Source: an uncultured Lachnospiraceae bacterium
GTDB lineage: Bacteria > Bacillota > Clostridia > Lachnospirales > Lachnospiraceae
DNA: 64,000 bases
Reading direction: 5' to 3'
Assembly (NCBI GenBank): GCA_902476645.1
Contig: CABSEG010000001.1
Span: 54,550 to 118,549 of the forward strand
Shown here: in pieces, positions 16,110 to 25,185 of the stretch
Layout of the letters: each line of letters starts with the position of its first letter
How positions within the stretch are numbered: position 1 is the first letter of the stretch
Translations under genes and position numbers: made by a program
Notes under the pieces: generated by a model
The model's input: the letters and a program-made list of their open reading frames with translations, nothing else
What the model was told of the DNA's origin: nothing
Database searches by the model: none

Positions 16110-17705
16110 CTACATCAAAGGTGCGAACAGACGCAGAACCTTCCCCGCTATCCTGTTAAACAATTTCTGTTTCTTAAAGTCTGAAACTTCCATTCTCCGG
16201 CATTTTTGCAAGGTCTCCTGAAAGTCCTCCTCGATCTTGGGAATTTCACTGTTTTGGTACATTAAAACTGCGCACTCAAAATGCAAATACAAGCTTCGAA
16301 AATCCATGTTAATGGTTCCTACCACAGCTTTACAGTCATCCGAGGTAAACACCTTGGCATGGACAAATCCTGGAACGAACTCATAGATCTGCACTCCCGC
16401 CTTAATCAATTCGTTATAATACGTCTTCGCAAGCACAAAAGCATACCACTTATCCGGAATATGAGGCATGATAATGATCACTTCAATTCCCCGTTTTGCC
16501 GCATAGGTCAGGGCTGTAATCATATCATGATCCAGAATCAAATAGGGAGTCATGATATGTACATACTTCTTCGCGGTATAAAGGATATCCAGATAAACCT
16601 GCTCTCCTACCAGTTCCTTGTCCAGTGGACTGTCCCCATAGGGAATCACAAAGCCATCGCCCTTTGCCGGATTTTTCTCCGGTACATCCAGATATCGCTC
16701 AAAATGTTCTTTTTTCCCATGCTTTTCCACATTCCACATTTCCAGGAACATGATGGTCATACTGCGCACAGCCTCCCCCTGAAGCATAACAGCCGTATCT
16801 TTCCAGTAACCAAAGCGCTCTTTTTTGTGAATATATTCGTCCGCCAGGTTAATACCACCGGTAAATCCGGTATGCCCGTCTATGACTACAATTTTCCTGT
16901 GATCTCTGTTATTTTGATAAGTGGACAGGGCAGGCTGCACCGGTGAAAACATATGACACTTTATTCCATATTGCTCCATCTGCCGGGGATAGTGAAAAGG
17001 AAGAAGGGTCAGGCAGCAAGTGCCGTCATACATGAATCGCACCTCCACGCCTTCCTTTACTTTTTGTTTTAGAATTTCTAAAATCGTCTCCCACATGTAT
17101 CCTTTCGCTACGATAAAGTATTCCATAAAAATATAACGTTTGGCCTGCTTTAACTGATTGATCAGTTCCAGGAATTTATCGTTCCCGTCTGGAAAATACG
17201 TAACGGAAGTATTTTGATAAACCGGAAATCCACCCTTATTGTAGACATATCTGGAAAGGTGGGCCATGTCCAGATTTTCCTGTTCCAGTTTCTCATAAAC
17301 TTCCTGATTCTGGGTCCAGTACTTTCTTGTGAGCAGATGCATGGTCTGTAATTTTGCGTTAAGCCATTTAGGTCTGGGCTGCATCTCCACGAAAAAGTAT
17401 AACAGCGTTCCAAATACCGGTGCTATCAGAATGATAATCACCCAGGTCAGCATAAAAGCAGGATTAATTCTTTTGTTAATGATGTGAACCACCAGTACAA
17501 CTCCCAATACCGTCAAAACTGTATTCAGAAAATACATATTTTCTGCCAGCTTTCCGTATCCCACAAAGATCAACGCAATCTGCATCAACAGCAGCAGAAT
17601 CACCACCGTGGTTCTTCCGAAGATAAACTTAAAGAATCCTCTTTTTCCCTTTTCCAGCTTTTTTTCCTTTGGTATCTCCTGTTCCATCACATTCTTTTCT
17701 CCCAT
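16110..17705 (-). CDS. cls: Cardiolipin synthase (phospholipase D family)
   Basis: 531 aa. Condenses phosphatidylglycerol into cardiolipin at the membrane. Two N-terminal TM helices (about 28-75), then two PLD domains each with an HKD motif: HRKIVVIDGHTGFTGG and HAKVFTSDDCKAVVGT. Starts 7 nt after ligA; ATG 17687, with GGGAG upstream, is an alternative start. Probably cotranscribed with ligA. Confidence 0.93.
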   Translation of the reverse strand: MGEKNVMEQEIPKEKKLEKGKRGFFKFIFGRTTVVILLLLMQIALIFVGYGKLAENMYFLNTVLTVLGVVLVVHIINKRINPAFMLTWVIIILIAPVFGTLLYFFVEMQPRPKWLNAKLQTMHLLTRKYWTQNQEVYEKLEQENLDMAHLSRYVYNKGGFPVYQNTSVTYFPDGNDKFLELINQLKQAKRYIFMEYFIVAKGYMWETILEILKQKVKEGVEVRFMYDGTCCLTLLPFHYPRQMEQYGIKCHMFSPVQPALSTYQNNRDHRKIVVIDGHTGFTGGINLADEYIHKKERFGYWKDTAVMLQGEAVRSMTIMFLEMWNVEKHGKKEHFERYLDVPEKNPAKGDGFVIPYGDSPLDKELVGEQVYLDILYTAKKYVHIMTPYLILDHDMITALTYAAKRGIEVIIIMPHIPDKWYAFVLAKTYYNELIKAGVQIYEFVPGFVHAKVFTSDDCKAVVGTINMDFRSLYLHFECAVLMYQNSEIPKIEEDFQETLQKCRRMEVSDFKKQKLFNRIAGKVLRLFAPLM

Positions 17706-17712
17706 GTTCCGT

Positions 17713-19668
17713 TTATCCCAACATTTTCAACAATTCATCCTCCGAAAGAATAGGAATCCCCAATTCCTTCGCTTTCTTATTTTTTGATGATGCGGATGAG
17801 ACATCATTGTTAATTAAAAAACTGGTTTTTGAGGTAACGCTGCCGGTTACCTTTCCCCCTCGCTCTTCAATGGCCGCTTTCGCCCCGTCCCGATTTGAAA
17901 AGTACTTCAGACTTCCGGTAATCACAAAGGTGAGACCTTCCAGGTTTTGTGGAACCTCCCTGTTTTCAGCCTGTTCTATCTGAATTTCATCCAATAGGTG
18001 ATCAAGCGCCACACGATTGGCTTCCCTGGCAAAATAACCACAGACAGCCTCACCAATCACCGGACCGATTCCGTCAATCCGGGCCAGTTCTTCGGCATCA
18101 CTATTTCGAATCTTCTCCAGATCATACGCAAAGGCCTGACAGATCACCTTCGCATTGGCTACCCCGATATTTGGAATTCCCAGTCCAAACAAAAGTCTGG
18201 GAAGCGTGGTTTTTCTTGCTTTTTCAATATTGTCCGATAGATTTCGAAAAGACTTTTCCCCAAAACCTTCCATCTGCACAATTTCTTCTCTGTGGGCCAC
18301 AAGGTGAAAAATGTCGGCATACTCCCGGATAAATCCTCTGCCGATAAATTTCTCCAGTGTGGCCTCAGACAGACCTTCGATATCCATAGCATTTCTACTG
18401 ACAAACTGAGTAAATGCTTTAATCTTCTTGGCGGAACACTCTGGATTGGTACAGCAAAGCGTCTCCACTCCTCCGGTATCCCGAATACTGGTAGCCTCTC
18501 CGCAGGCGGGACAATGTTTTGGAATATCCAGCTTTCCGCTTCTTGTCAGATTCTCAGCAATTTGCGGTATGATCATATTGGCCTTATAAACCTGAATGGT
18601 ATCTCCGATTCCCAGCTCCAGTCCCTTCATGATGCTCAGATTATGGACACTGGCCCTTCTGACTGTGGTACCTTCCAGCTCCACCGGCTCAAAGAGGGCC
18701 ACTGGATTAATCAGCCCCGTTCTGGAGGGGCTCCACTCCATTTCCAACAGATGAGTATTCCGAATCTCATCCTGCCACTTAAACGCAAATGAATCCCGTG
18801 GAAATTTTGCCGTAGCCCCAAGAGATCTGCCGAATGCAATATCGTCATAGGTGGCCACTAATCCGTCCGAGGGAATGTCATAGTCTGTAATCTTCTCCGC
18901 AAAGGACTCTACCGCCTCTTGCACATTCTTTTCTGTGACCATCACATGCTCCACCACATCAAATCCCTGGCTGCTTAGCCAGTCAAACTGTCTTTTTCTG
19001 GAATTTTGAAAGTCCACCCCATCCGCGCGAACCAGAGAAAACGCGAAAAAACGGACTCTCCTTCTGGCTGTAATCTCATTGTTGAGCTGCCGAACCGAAC
19101 CGCTGCAAAGATTCCTGGGATTTTTATATTTTGCATCCACATCCTCAATACTCTCATTGATCTTCTTAAAATCGCTGTAGGAGATCACGGCTTCCCCTCG
19201 AAGCACCAATTCCCCCAGATATGAGATCGAGAGGGGGAGGTTCAAAAATACCCTGGCATTGTTCGTGATCACCTCCCCCACCTCCCCGTTTCCTCTGGTG
19301 ACCGCCTTAAATAAAGCGCCGTCACGATAGGTCAACACAACCGTGAGACCATCCAGCTTCCAGGATAACAATGTTTTTTGGCTCCCCACAAATTCCTTTA
19401 AGACTTCCACATCTTTGGTTTTATCCAGAGAAAGCATAGGACGTTCATGCCGTTCTTTGGGCAACTCTTCCAGAGCTTCATATCCCACGTGGATGGTGGG
19501 ACTTCCCGCCAGCACCACTCCTGTTTCCCTCTCCAGAGACGTTAACTCATCATACAGTCTGTCATACTCATAATTGCTCATAACTTCGCGGTCTTCCTGA
19601 TAATACGCCTTCCCAGCCTCCGTCAACATCTGAACCAGTTCTTTCATGCGAAGCATCTTTGTATCCAT
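17713..19668 (-). CDS. ligA: NAD-dependent DNA ligase
   Basis: 651 aa from ATG 19668 (AAGGAAT upstream), just after the rluF-like stop; an upstream extension would overlap that gene. Seals nicks using NAD+. The adenylation motif is SWKLDGLT (nucleophile Lys), followed by VTRGNGEVGE, an OB fold, a four-Cys zinc finger (CPACG...CCTNPEC), helix-hairpin-helix repeats (FGLGIPNIG, IDGIGPVIGE) and a C-terminal BRCT domain (about 575-651). The motif wording (KLDG, GNGEVGE) is divergent from canonical KIDG/GDGxxGE. Confidence 0.93.
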   Translation of the reverse strand: MDTKMLRMKELVQMLTEAGKAYYQEDREVMSNYEYDRLYDELTSLERETGVVLAGSPTIHVGYEALEELPKERHERPMLSLDKTKDVEVLKEFVGSQKTLLSWKLDGLTVVLTYRDGALFKAVTRGNGEVGEVITNNARVFLNLPLSISYLGELVLRGEAVISYSDFKKINESIEDVDAKYKNPRNLCSGSVRQLNNEITARRRVRFFAFSLVRADGVDFQNSRKRQFDWLSSQGFDVVEHVMVTEKNVQEAVESFAEKITDYDIPSDGLVATYDDIAFGRSLGATAKFPRDSFAFKWQDEIRNTHLLEMEWSPSRTGLINPVALFEPVELEGTTVRRASVHNLSIMKGLELGIGDTIQVYKANMIIPQIAENLTRSGKLDIPKHCPACGEATSIRDTGGVETLCCTNPECSAKKIKAFTQFVSRNAMDIEGLSEATLEKFIGRGFIREYADIFHLVAHREEIVQMEGFGEKSFRNLSDNIEKARKTTLPRLLFGLGIPNIGVANAKVICQAFAYDLEKIRNSDAEELARIDGIGPVIGEAVCGYFAREANRVALDHLLDEIQIEQAENREVPQNLEGLTFVITGSLKYFSNRDGAKAAIEERGGKVTGSVTSKTSFLINNDVSSASSKNKKAKELGIPILSEDELLKMLG

Positions 19669-19675
19669 TCTCAGA

Positions 19676-20467
19676 TTAATTCCTTTCATACGAAATTTCA
19701 TTCTTCGAGTCTCTGATCTTCTCATAGAGGATTTCCTGCTCCTGAGGACTCACTCTCCGATACTCGCCAGGTTTTAGCTCTCCCAGACAAATATTCATAA
19801 TTCTCACACGAATCAGCCGTTCCACCTGATAGCCACAATACTCACACATCCTACGAATCTGACGGTTCAATCCCTGGGTCAAAACAATACGAAAGCGCTT
19901 CTGATCCATCTGCTCTACTTTGCAAGATCTGGTGACCTGCTCCCCTATAGGGATTCCCCCTGCTGCCATTTTCTCTAAAAAATCCCCGGTTACTGGCTTA
20001 TGAACGGTAACCTCATATTCCTTTTCATGATAGTTACCTGCCTTCATAATCTTATTCTGGATATCTCCATGGTTGGTCATCAAAAGAAGTCCTTCCGAAT
20101 TTTTATCCAGCCTTCCCATAGAAAAGACTCTTTTGGGAAAATGTAAAAACTCCTCCACTGTGGTATCTCCCCATCGCCGATCTGTGGTACAAACCACGCC
20201 TACCGGCTTATAAAATGCCAGTAAGATCATCTCCTTTTCCCGTTCCACAGGCTTACCGTCCACCAAAACCTGCTGCCCATCTTCCACCTTCATGCCAGGT
20301 ACTGCCACCATTCCATCCACCAGAATCCGGCCCTCTTCTATCATCCGGTCTGCCTCTCGTCTGGAACAGACGCCGGCCTCACTTAAGTACTTATTCAGCC
20401 GGACAGCCCCCGTTTGCCACTTTCGTGCAAACTCCTCTTCCATTCTTGTCATCATACTGATCCCCAT
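19676..20467 (-). CDS. 23S rRNA pseudouridine synthase, RluF/RsuA family
   Basis: 263 aa. An S4 RNA-binding domain (about 22-80: VRLNKYLSEAGVCSRREADRMI) precedes the RsuA-type synthase domain, with catalytic Asp in GRLDKNSEGLLLMTN and the conserved GLNRQIRRMCEYCGY. It isomerises a uridine in ribosomal RNA; RluF-like by the C-terminal pattern, though RluB is possible. First of a likely three-gene unit with ligA and cls. Confidence 0.88.
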   Translation of the reverse strand: MGISMMTRMEEEFARKWQTGAVRLNKYLSEAGVCSRREADRMIEEGRILVDGMVAVPGMKVEDGQQVLVDGKPVEREKEMILLAFYKPVGVVCTTDRRWGDTTVEEFLHFPKRVFSMGRLDKNSEGLLLMTNHGDIQNKIMKAGNYHEKEYEVTVHKPVTGDFLEKMAAGGIPIGEQVTRSCKVEQMDQKRFRIVLTQGLNRQIRRMCEYCGYQVERLIRVRIMNICLGELKPGEYRRVSPQEQEILYEKIRDSKNEISYERN

Positions 20468-20536
20468 CCTGTCTTCCGTTCTAACCAGTTCTTTTTAAGC
20501 TTTATTGTACAGTATACACATTTTTTCCGGAACATT

Positions 20537-20578
20537 CAAGTCCCTGGCCGCCTCCAGAAAGAACCGACCAGGGACTTG
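20537..20578 (-). terminator. Hairpin downstream of helical-protein gene
   Basis: 11-bp stem CAAGTCCCTGG / CCAGGGACTTG directly after the stop at 20583. The T-run on the minus strand is displaced (AATGTTCCGGAAAA), so it may act only partly as a terminator. Confidence 0.45.
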
Positions 20579-20582
20579 TCTG

Positions 20583-21017
20583 TTAAAGATACGTCTGTAA
20601 AATCCGCATACTCTCACTTTCAAAATCTAAAAATTCCGCCGCCATCTCCGTAGCTGTATCCGTCACATCTCCTCGTTGCTTCAGTATGGATCTCAAACGC
20701 TCTCTTCTGTCCCGCTCCTCTCTAAGCAGCATGCCTGCCACATGCTCCGTGCTCACATTAAATGCCGTAGAGGTCTGCCAGGATGCCCATCTTCTGGTCC
20801 TCTCCAGGATTCCTACCGGCTCTGGCACCACCCCCTGCTCCAGCAGACGATCCTGCGCTTTCTCTTCTATTCTGGAATATCTGGCTGCCTGGCGATTTAA
20901 ATCATAAGCCAGTTCTTCATCGTGTACCTTACCCAGCACCGTATGAATATCCAACAACGCCGCTTTACTGTTTTTGCATATCTCCTGTAATAACTCCTGT
21001 TCCCTATAGGAAAACAT
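20583..21017 (-). CDS. Conserved helical protein, unknown function
   Basis: 144 aa from ATG 21017, with GGAGG 6 nt upstream. All-helical and charged, no TM helix or signal peptide; two long amphipathic halves (ELLQEICKNSKAALLDIHTVL; STEHVAGMLLREERDRRERL) suggest a four-helix, ferritin-like bundle. No metal-ligand motif or named family recognised. It sits between two hairpins and is probably monocistronic. Confidence 0.6.
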   Translation of the reverse strand: MFSYREQELLQEICKNSKAALLDIHTVLGKVHDEELAYDLNRQAARYSRIEEKAQDRLLEQGVVPEPVGILERTRRWASWQTSTAFNVSTEHVAGMLLREERDRRERLRSILKQRGDVTDTATEMAAEFLDFESESMRILQTYL

Positions 21018-21114
21018 GGCGTTCCTCCTGTCCATCTTTTTTCATAGGATATGGAAAATATGCAAATTTATACAGCACATCCCACAGCTTCCTCAATCTT
21101 TTCAGATCAAAAAA

Positions 21115-21140
21115 CAGGACCGCACCTCTGTGCGGCCCTG
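21115..21140 (-). terminator. Terminator of SH3-domain gene
   Basis: 11-bp stem CAGGACCGCAC / GTGCGGCCCTG with a 4-nt loop and a TTTTTT tail on the minus strand, 5 nt after the stop codon. Confidence 0.85.
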
Positions 21141-21145
21141 ACAAT

Positions 21146-22087
21146 CTACTGCGCCGAAGACTCTGTCTCAGATTCCAACTCCTCTGTAAGGAGATCGCTT
21201 CTGACATAACCTGTATGATCCATATATCTGATTTCTGACCATCCATTTTCCAGCTGCTGAACCCGCGTCACTGTGTCGCCTGCATCCAACATGCCGATAA
21301 TCTCCGCATCCTCTCTGGAATCAGCTCTCACATTGCACACTTCTTTTGCCGCCACTACCTTATTGGTCTGAACGTCCACTTCACTGCTGTCCGGAAGGAC
21401 CACCTCTGTCTCTGGAGTTCCCTCGTCTGCCAAGAGCTTTTGCAAATTCTCATCCTGCTCCAGTACCTGACTGTATTTTTCATCTACAGACTCTACCAAT
21501 GCCTTCACATCCTCGCCACCGTTGAGTTCCTCGATGTACTTGGCTGCCGCTTCATCCTGATCGGTATCCCCGATGTAGAGTGTTCCATCCTCTCTGGTTT
21601 TCAGATAAAGACAGGCAAGCCCTGGCGCTAAAGATTCCACGCCGGATACCTTTGCTTCATAATAAGTATAAACCACATACGTCCCTTCCGCAGGTCCGTC
21701 TTTCGAATAAGTTTTAATATTGCTGTAGCTCTCAATGGCTGTATTCTGAATCGCCTGCTGATCCTCTTCCGTAAAGTTCTCCACAAGCGTTGACAACGTC
21801 TCCAAATCTCTGTTGCTTCTGGCCGTGTAATAATTCTGGACGGTCTCCAAAATGTTCTGATCATTCTCTACTAATTCATTGGCCTGCGTTTCACTGGTTG
21901 GCTCTGTCTCTGACTCCACAATAACCTGTGGACTTTCACTCTGTGTTTCCTCTGCGGAATTGCCTCCACCGACAACTCCATGAATCAACTTCACGGCAAA
22001 TATGGCAACTACCAAAACCAGAATGATCGCTAAGCCAAGTAAGATGTATCTTAGATTATCTGATAACCATTCTCTAAAACGATCCAC
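21146..22087 (-). CDS. Membrane-anchored protein with extracellular SH3 domain
   Basis: 313 aa from GTG 22087 (GGAGG 8 nt upstream). Reading further up would run into the tRNA, which fixes the start. One TM helix (YILLGLAIILVLVVAIFAV, about 14-35), a Ser/Glu linker, a middle domain (about 75-190) like NTF2/lumazine-fold lipoprotein domains, and a C-terminal bacterial SH3 domain (VCNVRADSREDAEIIGMLDAGD, then GWSEIRYMDHTGYV). SH3b domains usually bind peptidoglycan peptides, so an envelope role is inferred. Follows tRNA-Arg in the same orientation. Confidence 0.75.
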   Translation of the reverse strand: MDRFREWLSDNLRYILLGLAIILVLVVAIFAVKLIHGVVGGGNSAEETQSESPQVIVESETEPTSETQANELVENDQNILETVQNYYTARSNRDLETLSTLVENFTEEDQQAIQNTAIESYSNIKTYSKDGPAEGTYVVYTYYEAKVSGVESLAPGLACLYLKTREDGTLYIGDTDQDEAAAKYIEELNGGEDVKALVESVDEKYSQVLEQDENLQKLLADEGTPETEVVLPDSSEVDVQTNKVVAAKEVCNVRADSREDAEIIGMLDAGDTVTRVQQLENGWSEIRYMDHTGYVRSDLLTEELESETESSAQ

Positions 22088-22162
22088 TATGCTTACCTCC
22101 ACTCTTCCTTCTGCTGCGCATATGCTCCGATTCAGAGCTGCTTTTCCCCAAAAATTACAAAA

Positions 22163-22235
22163 CGCATCCGGAGGGATTCGAACCCCCGACACGTGGTACC
22201 GGAAACCACTGCTCTATCCCCTGAGCTACGGATGC
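22163..22235 (-). tRNA. tRNA-Arg (anticodon CCG)
   Basis: A complete cloverleaf reads on the minus strand: acceptor GCATCCG/CGGATGC, D arm GCTC...GAGC, anticodon arm GTGGT/ACCAC with loop TTCCGGT (anticodon CCG, codon CGG), T arm GGGGG-TTCGAAT-CCCTC, discriminator G. CCA is not encoded. Promoter at 22364-22392. Confidence 0.95.
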
Positions 22236-22363
22236 TTACGTTCTGTATTCATGAGGTTACGCAACAAATCTTTTGCAGATCAAACGTGAACTTCATGCCA
22301 TATTGACCATTCTTTCTGTGTCGGTGAACGTTTTGTTTCACTCTTTATGGCCAATATGAGTTT

Positions 22364-22392
22364 ATTATATCATGCTTTTATCCATATGTAAA
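22364..22392 (-). promoter_or_regulatory. Sigma-A promoter of tRNA-Arg
   Basis: Minus strand TTTACA (22387-22392), 17-nt spacer, TATAAT (22364-22369). The leader of about 120 nt contains nested inverted repeats: CATATTGGCCAT pairs with ATGGTCAATATG (one mismatch) around a GTGAA/TTCAC hairpin. Confidence 0.7.
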
Positions 22393-22413
22393 GTAGTAAG
22401 CAAAATTTCTTCT

Positions 22414-23301
22414 TTACCGCAGGCTATGCTGTCTGCAGCAATAAAAATAAACCCGGTCAGACAACACCTCCTGGGCCAACACCTGGGTGGTATTCATCTC
22501 CCGTACCATAGCCTCCAGCTCCTTTTTCGGAATAGCGAAGCCAGCCGGAATGACGATTACCTCATGAATGCTGCTGGGAAGGATGTAGTAGTCCTCTCCC
22601 AGACGCTCCCCTACTTCTGAGAGCACTTTGTCAAATAGGATCACGGAAGCACCCAGGTTTCTATCCCTGTTCGTCAGCACATACATGGGCAGATATGGTT
22701 CCGGCAGATCTTCCTTGCTTTCTCCTTCTTCCAGCAGCTCCTGAACGGCTTCCTGCATGCTGTAAAATTCCCATGGCACTAGACGAAGCGCATTTTCTCT
22801 GGCCTGACGGTACAGTTCCTCCTTTGTCACATGCCACATCTCCAGATGACTGTTGTATATGAGTATGGTCCCGCTTCCCAGATCCTTGTGCTCCATCAGA
22901 TAATAGAATACTACCGCTAGATCCAAATACCGCACATAGGGAATTTTTTTTAAGAGCTTACGGTTTCTGTCAAAGCTCACCAATTTACAGGATATGTGTT
23001 CCCGCACGTTTGCATACTCTTTATAAAATCCGGTGTCAATCTTGCCTTCAATTCGGCTCTCTTTATAGAGAGCCAGGATTCCCTCCACAAGTTCCGGAAT
23101 CCCGGCCCCTTTCTGAAATTCCCGGTAAAAGTCATTCAGATAAATCGTCGGGGAGATTCCCTGCTCCCCTTCCTGGATCGAAAGTCCATCCAGCAGGATC
23201 CCGTTGTTTTTAGGAACGCGGTGCAGTAAAACCCGCACCTCCTCTCCCAACTCCTTTTGTACTCTGGTCTGTACACAGCATAAAAAATCATCGTACGTCA
23301 A
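22414..23301 (-). CDS. DUF5688 family protein
   Basis: 295 aa from a probable TTG at 23301 (AAAGGGTGG 5 nt upstream), giving the usual family start MTYDDFL. The pattern LLHRVPKNNGILLDGLSI, GISPTIYLNDFY, and C-terminal VLTNRDRNLGASVILF with PSSIHEVIVIPA matches DUF5688, common in Lachnospiraceae. No TM helix or signal peptide; often multicopy in these genomes, role unknown. No close operon partner. Confidence 0.7.
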   Translation of the reverse strand: MTYDDFLCCVQTRVQKELGEEVRVLLHRVPKNNGILLDGLSIQEGEQGISPTIYLNDFYREFQKGAGIPELVEGILALYKESRIEGKIDTGFYKEYANVREHISCKLVSFDRNRKLLKKIPYVRYLDLAVVFYYLMEHKDLGSGTILIYNSHLEMWHVTKEELYRQARENALRLVPWEFYSMQEAVQELLEEGESKEDLPEPYLPMYVLTNRDRNLGASVILFDKVLSEVGERLGEDYYILPSSIHEVIVIPAGFAIPKKELEAMVREMNTTQVLAQEVLSDRVYFYCCRQHSLR

Positions 23302-23413
23302 ATGAACCACCCTTTCTCTATAAAATTGTAATATTGGAAAATTTGATGCGACTGCATCGAGATATGTTTTAGACGGTTTCAGCATACCATGAATTGAACG
23401 GCTTTGCAAGGAT

Positions 23414-23454
23414 AAAATATCCCCCAGACGCCTATGCATCCGAGGGATATTTTT
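23414..23454 (-). terminator. Terminator after efp
   Basis: 10-bp stem AAAATATCCC / GGGATATTTT on the minus strand, the descending arm giving the T-run, 13 nt after the efp stop. Confidence 0.7.
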
Positions 23455-23466
23455 ATAATGCAGGAA

Positions 23467-24024
23467 TTATACTCTGGACAGATATTCACCGGTTCTGGTA
23501 TCAATCTTAATCTTATCTCCTTGGTTTACAAACAGTGGCACATATACCGTTGCCCCTGTCTCCACAACGGCAGGTTTCGTAGCTCCCTGCGCTGTGTCAC
23601 CCTTGAATCCCGGCTCGGTATCCGTAATTTCCAGTTCTACAAACAGCGGAGGTTCAATTGCAAAGACATTGCCGTTGTAAGAACATACTTTTACCATCTC
23701 GTTTTCTTTTACAAACTTCAGCGAATCTCCGATGGCGTCCTCGTTCAAAGCGATCTGATCATAGGTCTCCACATTCATGAAATGATATAAGTCTCCATCG
23801 CTGTACAGATACTGCATATCAACCCGGTCAATACGAGCCTGGGGAAATTTTTCCGTAGGTCTGAAGGTCTTTTCCACCACGCCACCGTTAATGATATTCT
23901 TTAACTTTGTGCGCACGAAAGCGGCTCCCTTTCCTGGCTTTACATGCTGGAATTCAATGATCTGTACCACGTTTCCCTCAATCTCCAGCGTAATTCCATT
24001 TCTAAAATCTCCTGCTGATATCAT
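23467..24024 (-). CDS. efp: Elongation factor P
   Basis: 185 aa, the normal EF-P size. It enters the E site of ribosomes stalled at polyproline and stimulates peptide bond formation. Three beta-barrel domains: KOW-like N-terminus with the tip loop KPGKGAAFVRTKLKN (Lys32 at the tip), OB domain 2 (YLYSDGDLYHFMNVETYDQI) and OB domain 3 ending GEYLSRV. No modification enzyme (epmA/ymfI type) lies adjacent. Own promoter and terminator. Confidence 0.97.
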   Translation of the reverse strand: MISAGDFRNGITLEIEGNVVQIIEFQHVKPGKGAAFVRTKLKNIINGGVVEKTFRPTEKFPQARIDRVDMQYLYSDGDLYHFMNVETYDQIALNEDAIGDSLKFVKENEMVKVCSYNGNVFAIEPPLFVELEITDTEPGFKGDTAQGATKPAVVETGATVYVPLFVNQGDKIKIDTRTGEYLSRV

Positions 24025-24081
24025 TCTGATATTCCTCCTTCACTTGTATACAGGAATCCTCTTATTCCCATAGATAAAATC

Positions 24082-24110
24082 ATTGTATAATAAAAAATCA
24101 GATTTTTCAA
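24082..24110 (-). promoter_or_regulatory. Sigma-A promoter of efp
   Basis: Minus strand TTGAAA (24105-24110), 17-nt spacer, TACAAT (24082-24087), about 55 nt before the ATG. Confidence 0.65.
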
Positions 24111-24117
24111 CTGTTTT

Positions 24118-25185
24118 TTACAGTTCCAACAGTTCTTTGGGCGAGTGCGTCAGGTTCCGACAGCCATCCTCTGTTACCACCACCAGGTCTTCGATCCGGA
24201 CTCCTCCAAAGTCCGGCAGATAGATACCAGGCTCCACAGTTACTGTCACTGTCGGTTCCAGGGCCTCATGGCAGCTTGGTGATAACCTGGGCTCTTCATG
24301 AATGTACAGGCCCACACTGTGTCCCAGTCCATGTCCAAAATACGCCCCATATCCGGCTTCTTCAATTAGCCCTCTGGAAATCCGATCCACGTCCGCCCCC
24401 GTGACACCCGCCCGTATGGCCTGGAGAGCCGCCTCCTGCGCCTTTCGTACTATCCGGTAAAGTTCTTTTTGTCTCTCGTCTGCCTTACCGATCACCACGG
24501 TCCTTGTCATATCCGAACAGTACCCGTCATAGACGCACCCAAAATCCATGGTCAGGAAATCTCCCCGTTCCAGCTTTTTTTCCGAAGGCATGGCGTGGGG
24601 CATGGCCGAATGGATTCCGGAAGCCGCGATCGTATCGAAGCTGTTTCCCGAAGCTCCAGCTTCCTTCATATAATAATCTAGCTTTGCCGCCACCTGAAGC
24701 TCTGTCATGCCGGGCCTTAAATCCTCCAGGATCTTTGAAAAGGCCAAATCCCCAATAGCCTCTGCCTTTTCTATTTTTTCCAGTTCCTCCGGTGTTTTCA
24801 GGATCCGCAGCCGGTTTAGGGCGTCTCCCAGGGCAACCCATAGAATCTTTCCGGCAGCCTTTTGCAGCCGCATCACCTGGGCATAAATCAGATGGAAATC
24901 CTCAAATCCCATCGTACTTACCTGTTCCTGCCAAATAAGCTCTGATAGTATGGTTTCATACCCTCTTCCTCCCGAAACCTCCTGAATCTCCCATCCTTCT
25001 GCTTCCTCTTTCGCTTGGGTTGTATATCTGGAGTCCGTCATTAACACCCGGCGCCCTTTTGACACAAAAAGATATCCGGTGGCCCCCCGAAATCCACTCA
25101 CATACCGCATATTATATCCGTCGGACACCAGTATGGCATCCAGTTTTTTTTCTTTTAAGATGTCCTGTACCCGGTCTTTTCTCAT
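24118..25185 (-). CDS. Xaa-Pro aminopeptidase / M24 family peptidase
   Basis: 355 aa, cytosolic. Removes N-terminal residues ahead of proline. Creatinase-like N-terminal domain (1-130), then a pita-bread domain with the dinuclear metal ligands: Asp in TMDFGCVYDG and SDMTRT, His in FGHGLGHSVGL, Glu in TVEPGIYLP and RIEDLVVV. Overlaps the YqeG-type gene by 4 nt. Coupling of an M24 peptidase with efp nearby is common in Bacillota. Confidence 0.93.
   Translation of the reverse strand: MRKDRVQDILKEKKLDAILVSDGYNMRYVSGFRGATGYLFVSKGRRVLMTDSRYTTQAKEEAEGWEIQEVSGGRGYETILSELIWQEQVSTMGFEDFHLIYAQVMRLQKAAGKILWVALGDALNRLRILKTPEELEKIEKAEAIGDLAFSKILEDLRPGMTELQVAAKLDYYMKEAGASGNSFDTIAASGIHSAMPHAMPSEKKLERGDFLTMDFGCVYDGYCSDMTRTVVIGKADERQKELYRIVRKAQEAALQAIRAGVTGADVDRISRGLIEEAGYGAYFGHGLGHSVGLYIHEEPRLSPSCHEALEPTVTVTVEPGIYLPDFGGVRIEDLVVVTEDGCRNLTHSPKELLEL

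Noticed and set aside
22088..22192. N-terminal extension of the SH3 protein
   Set aside because: It would read through part of the tRNA-Arg gene; GTG 22087 has a good ribosome site.
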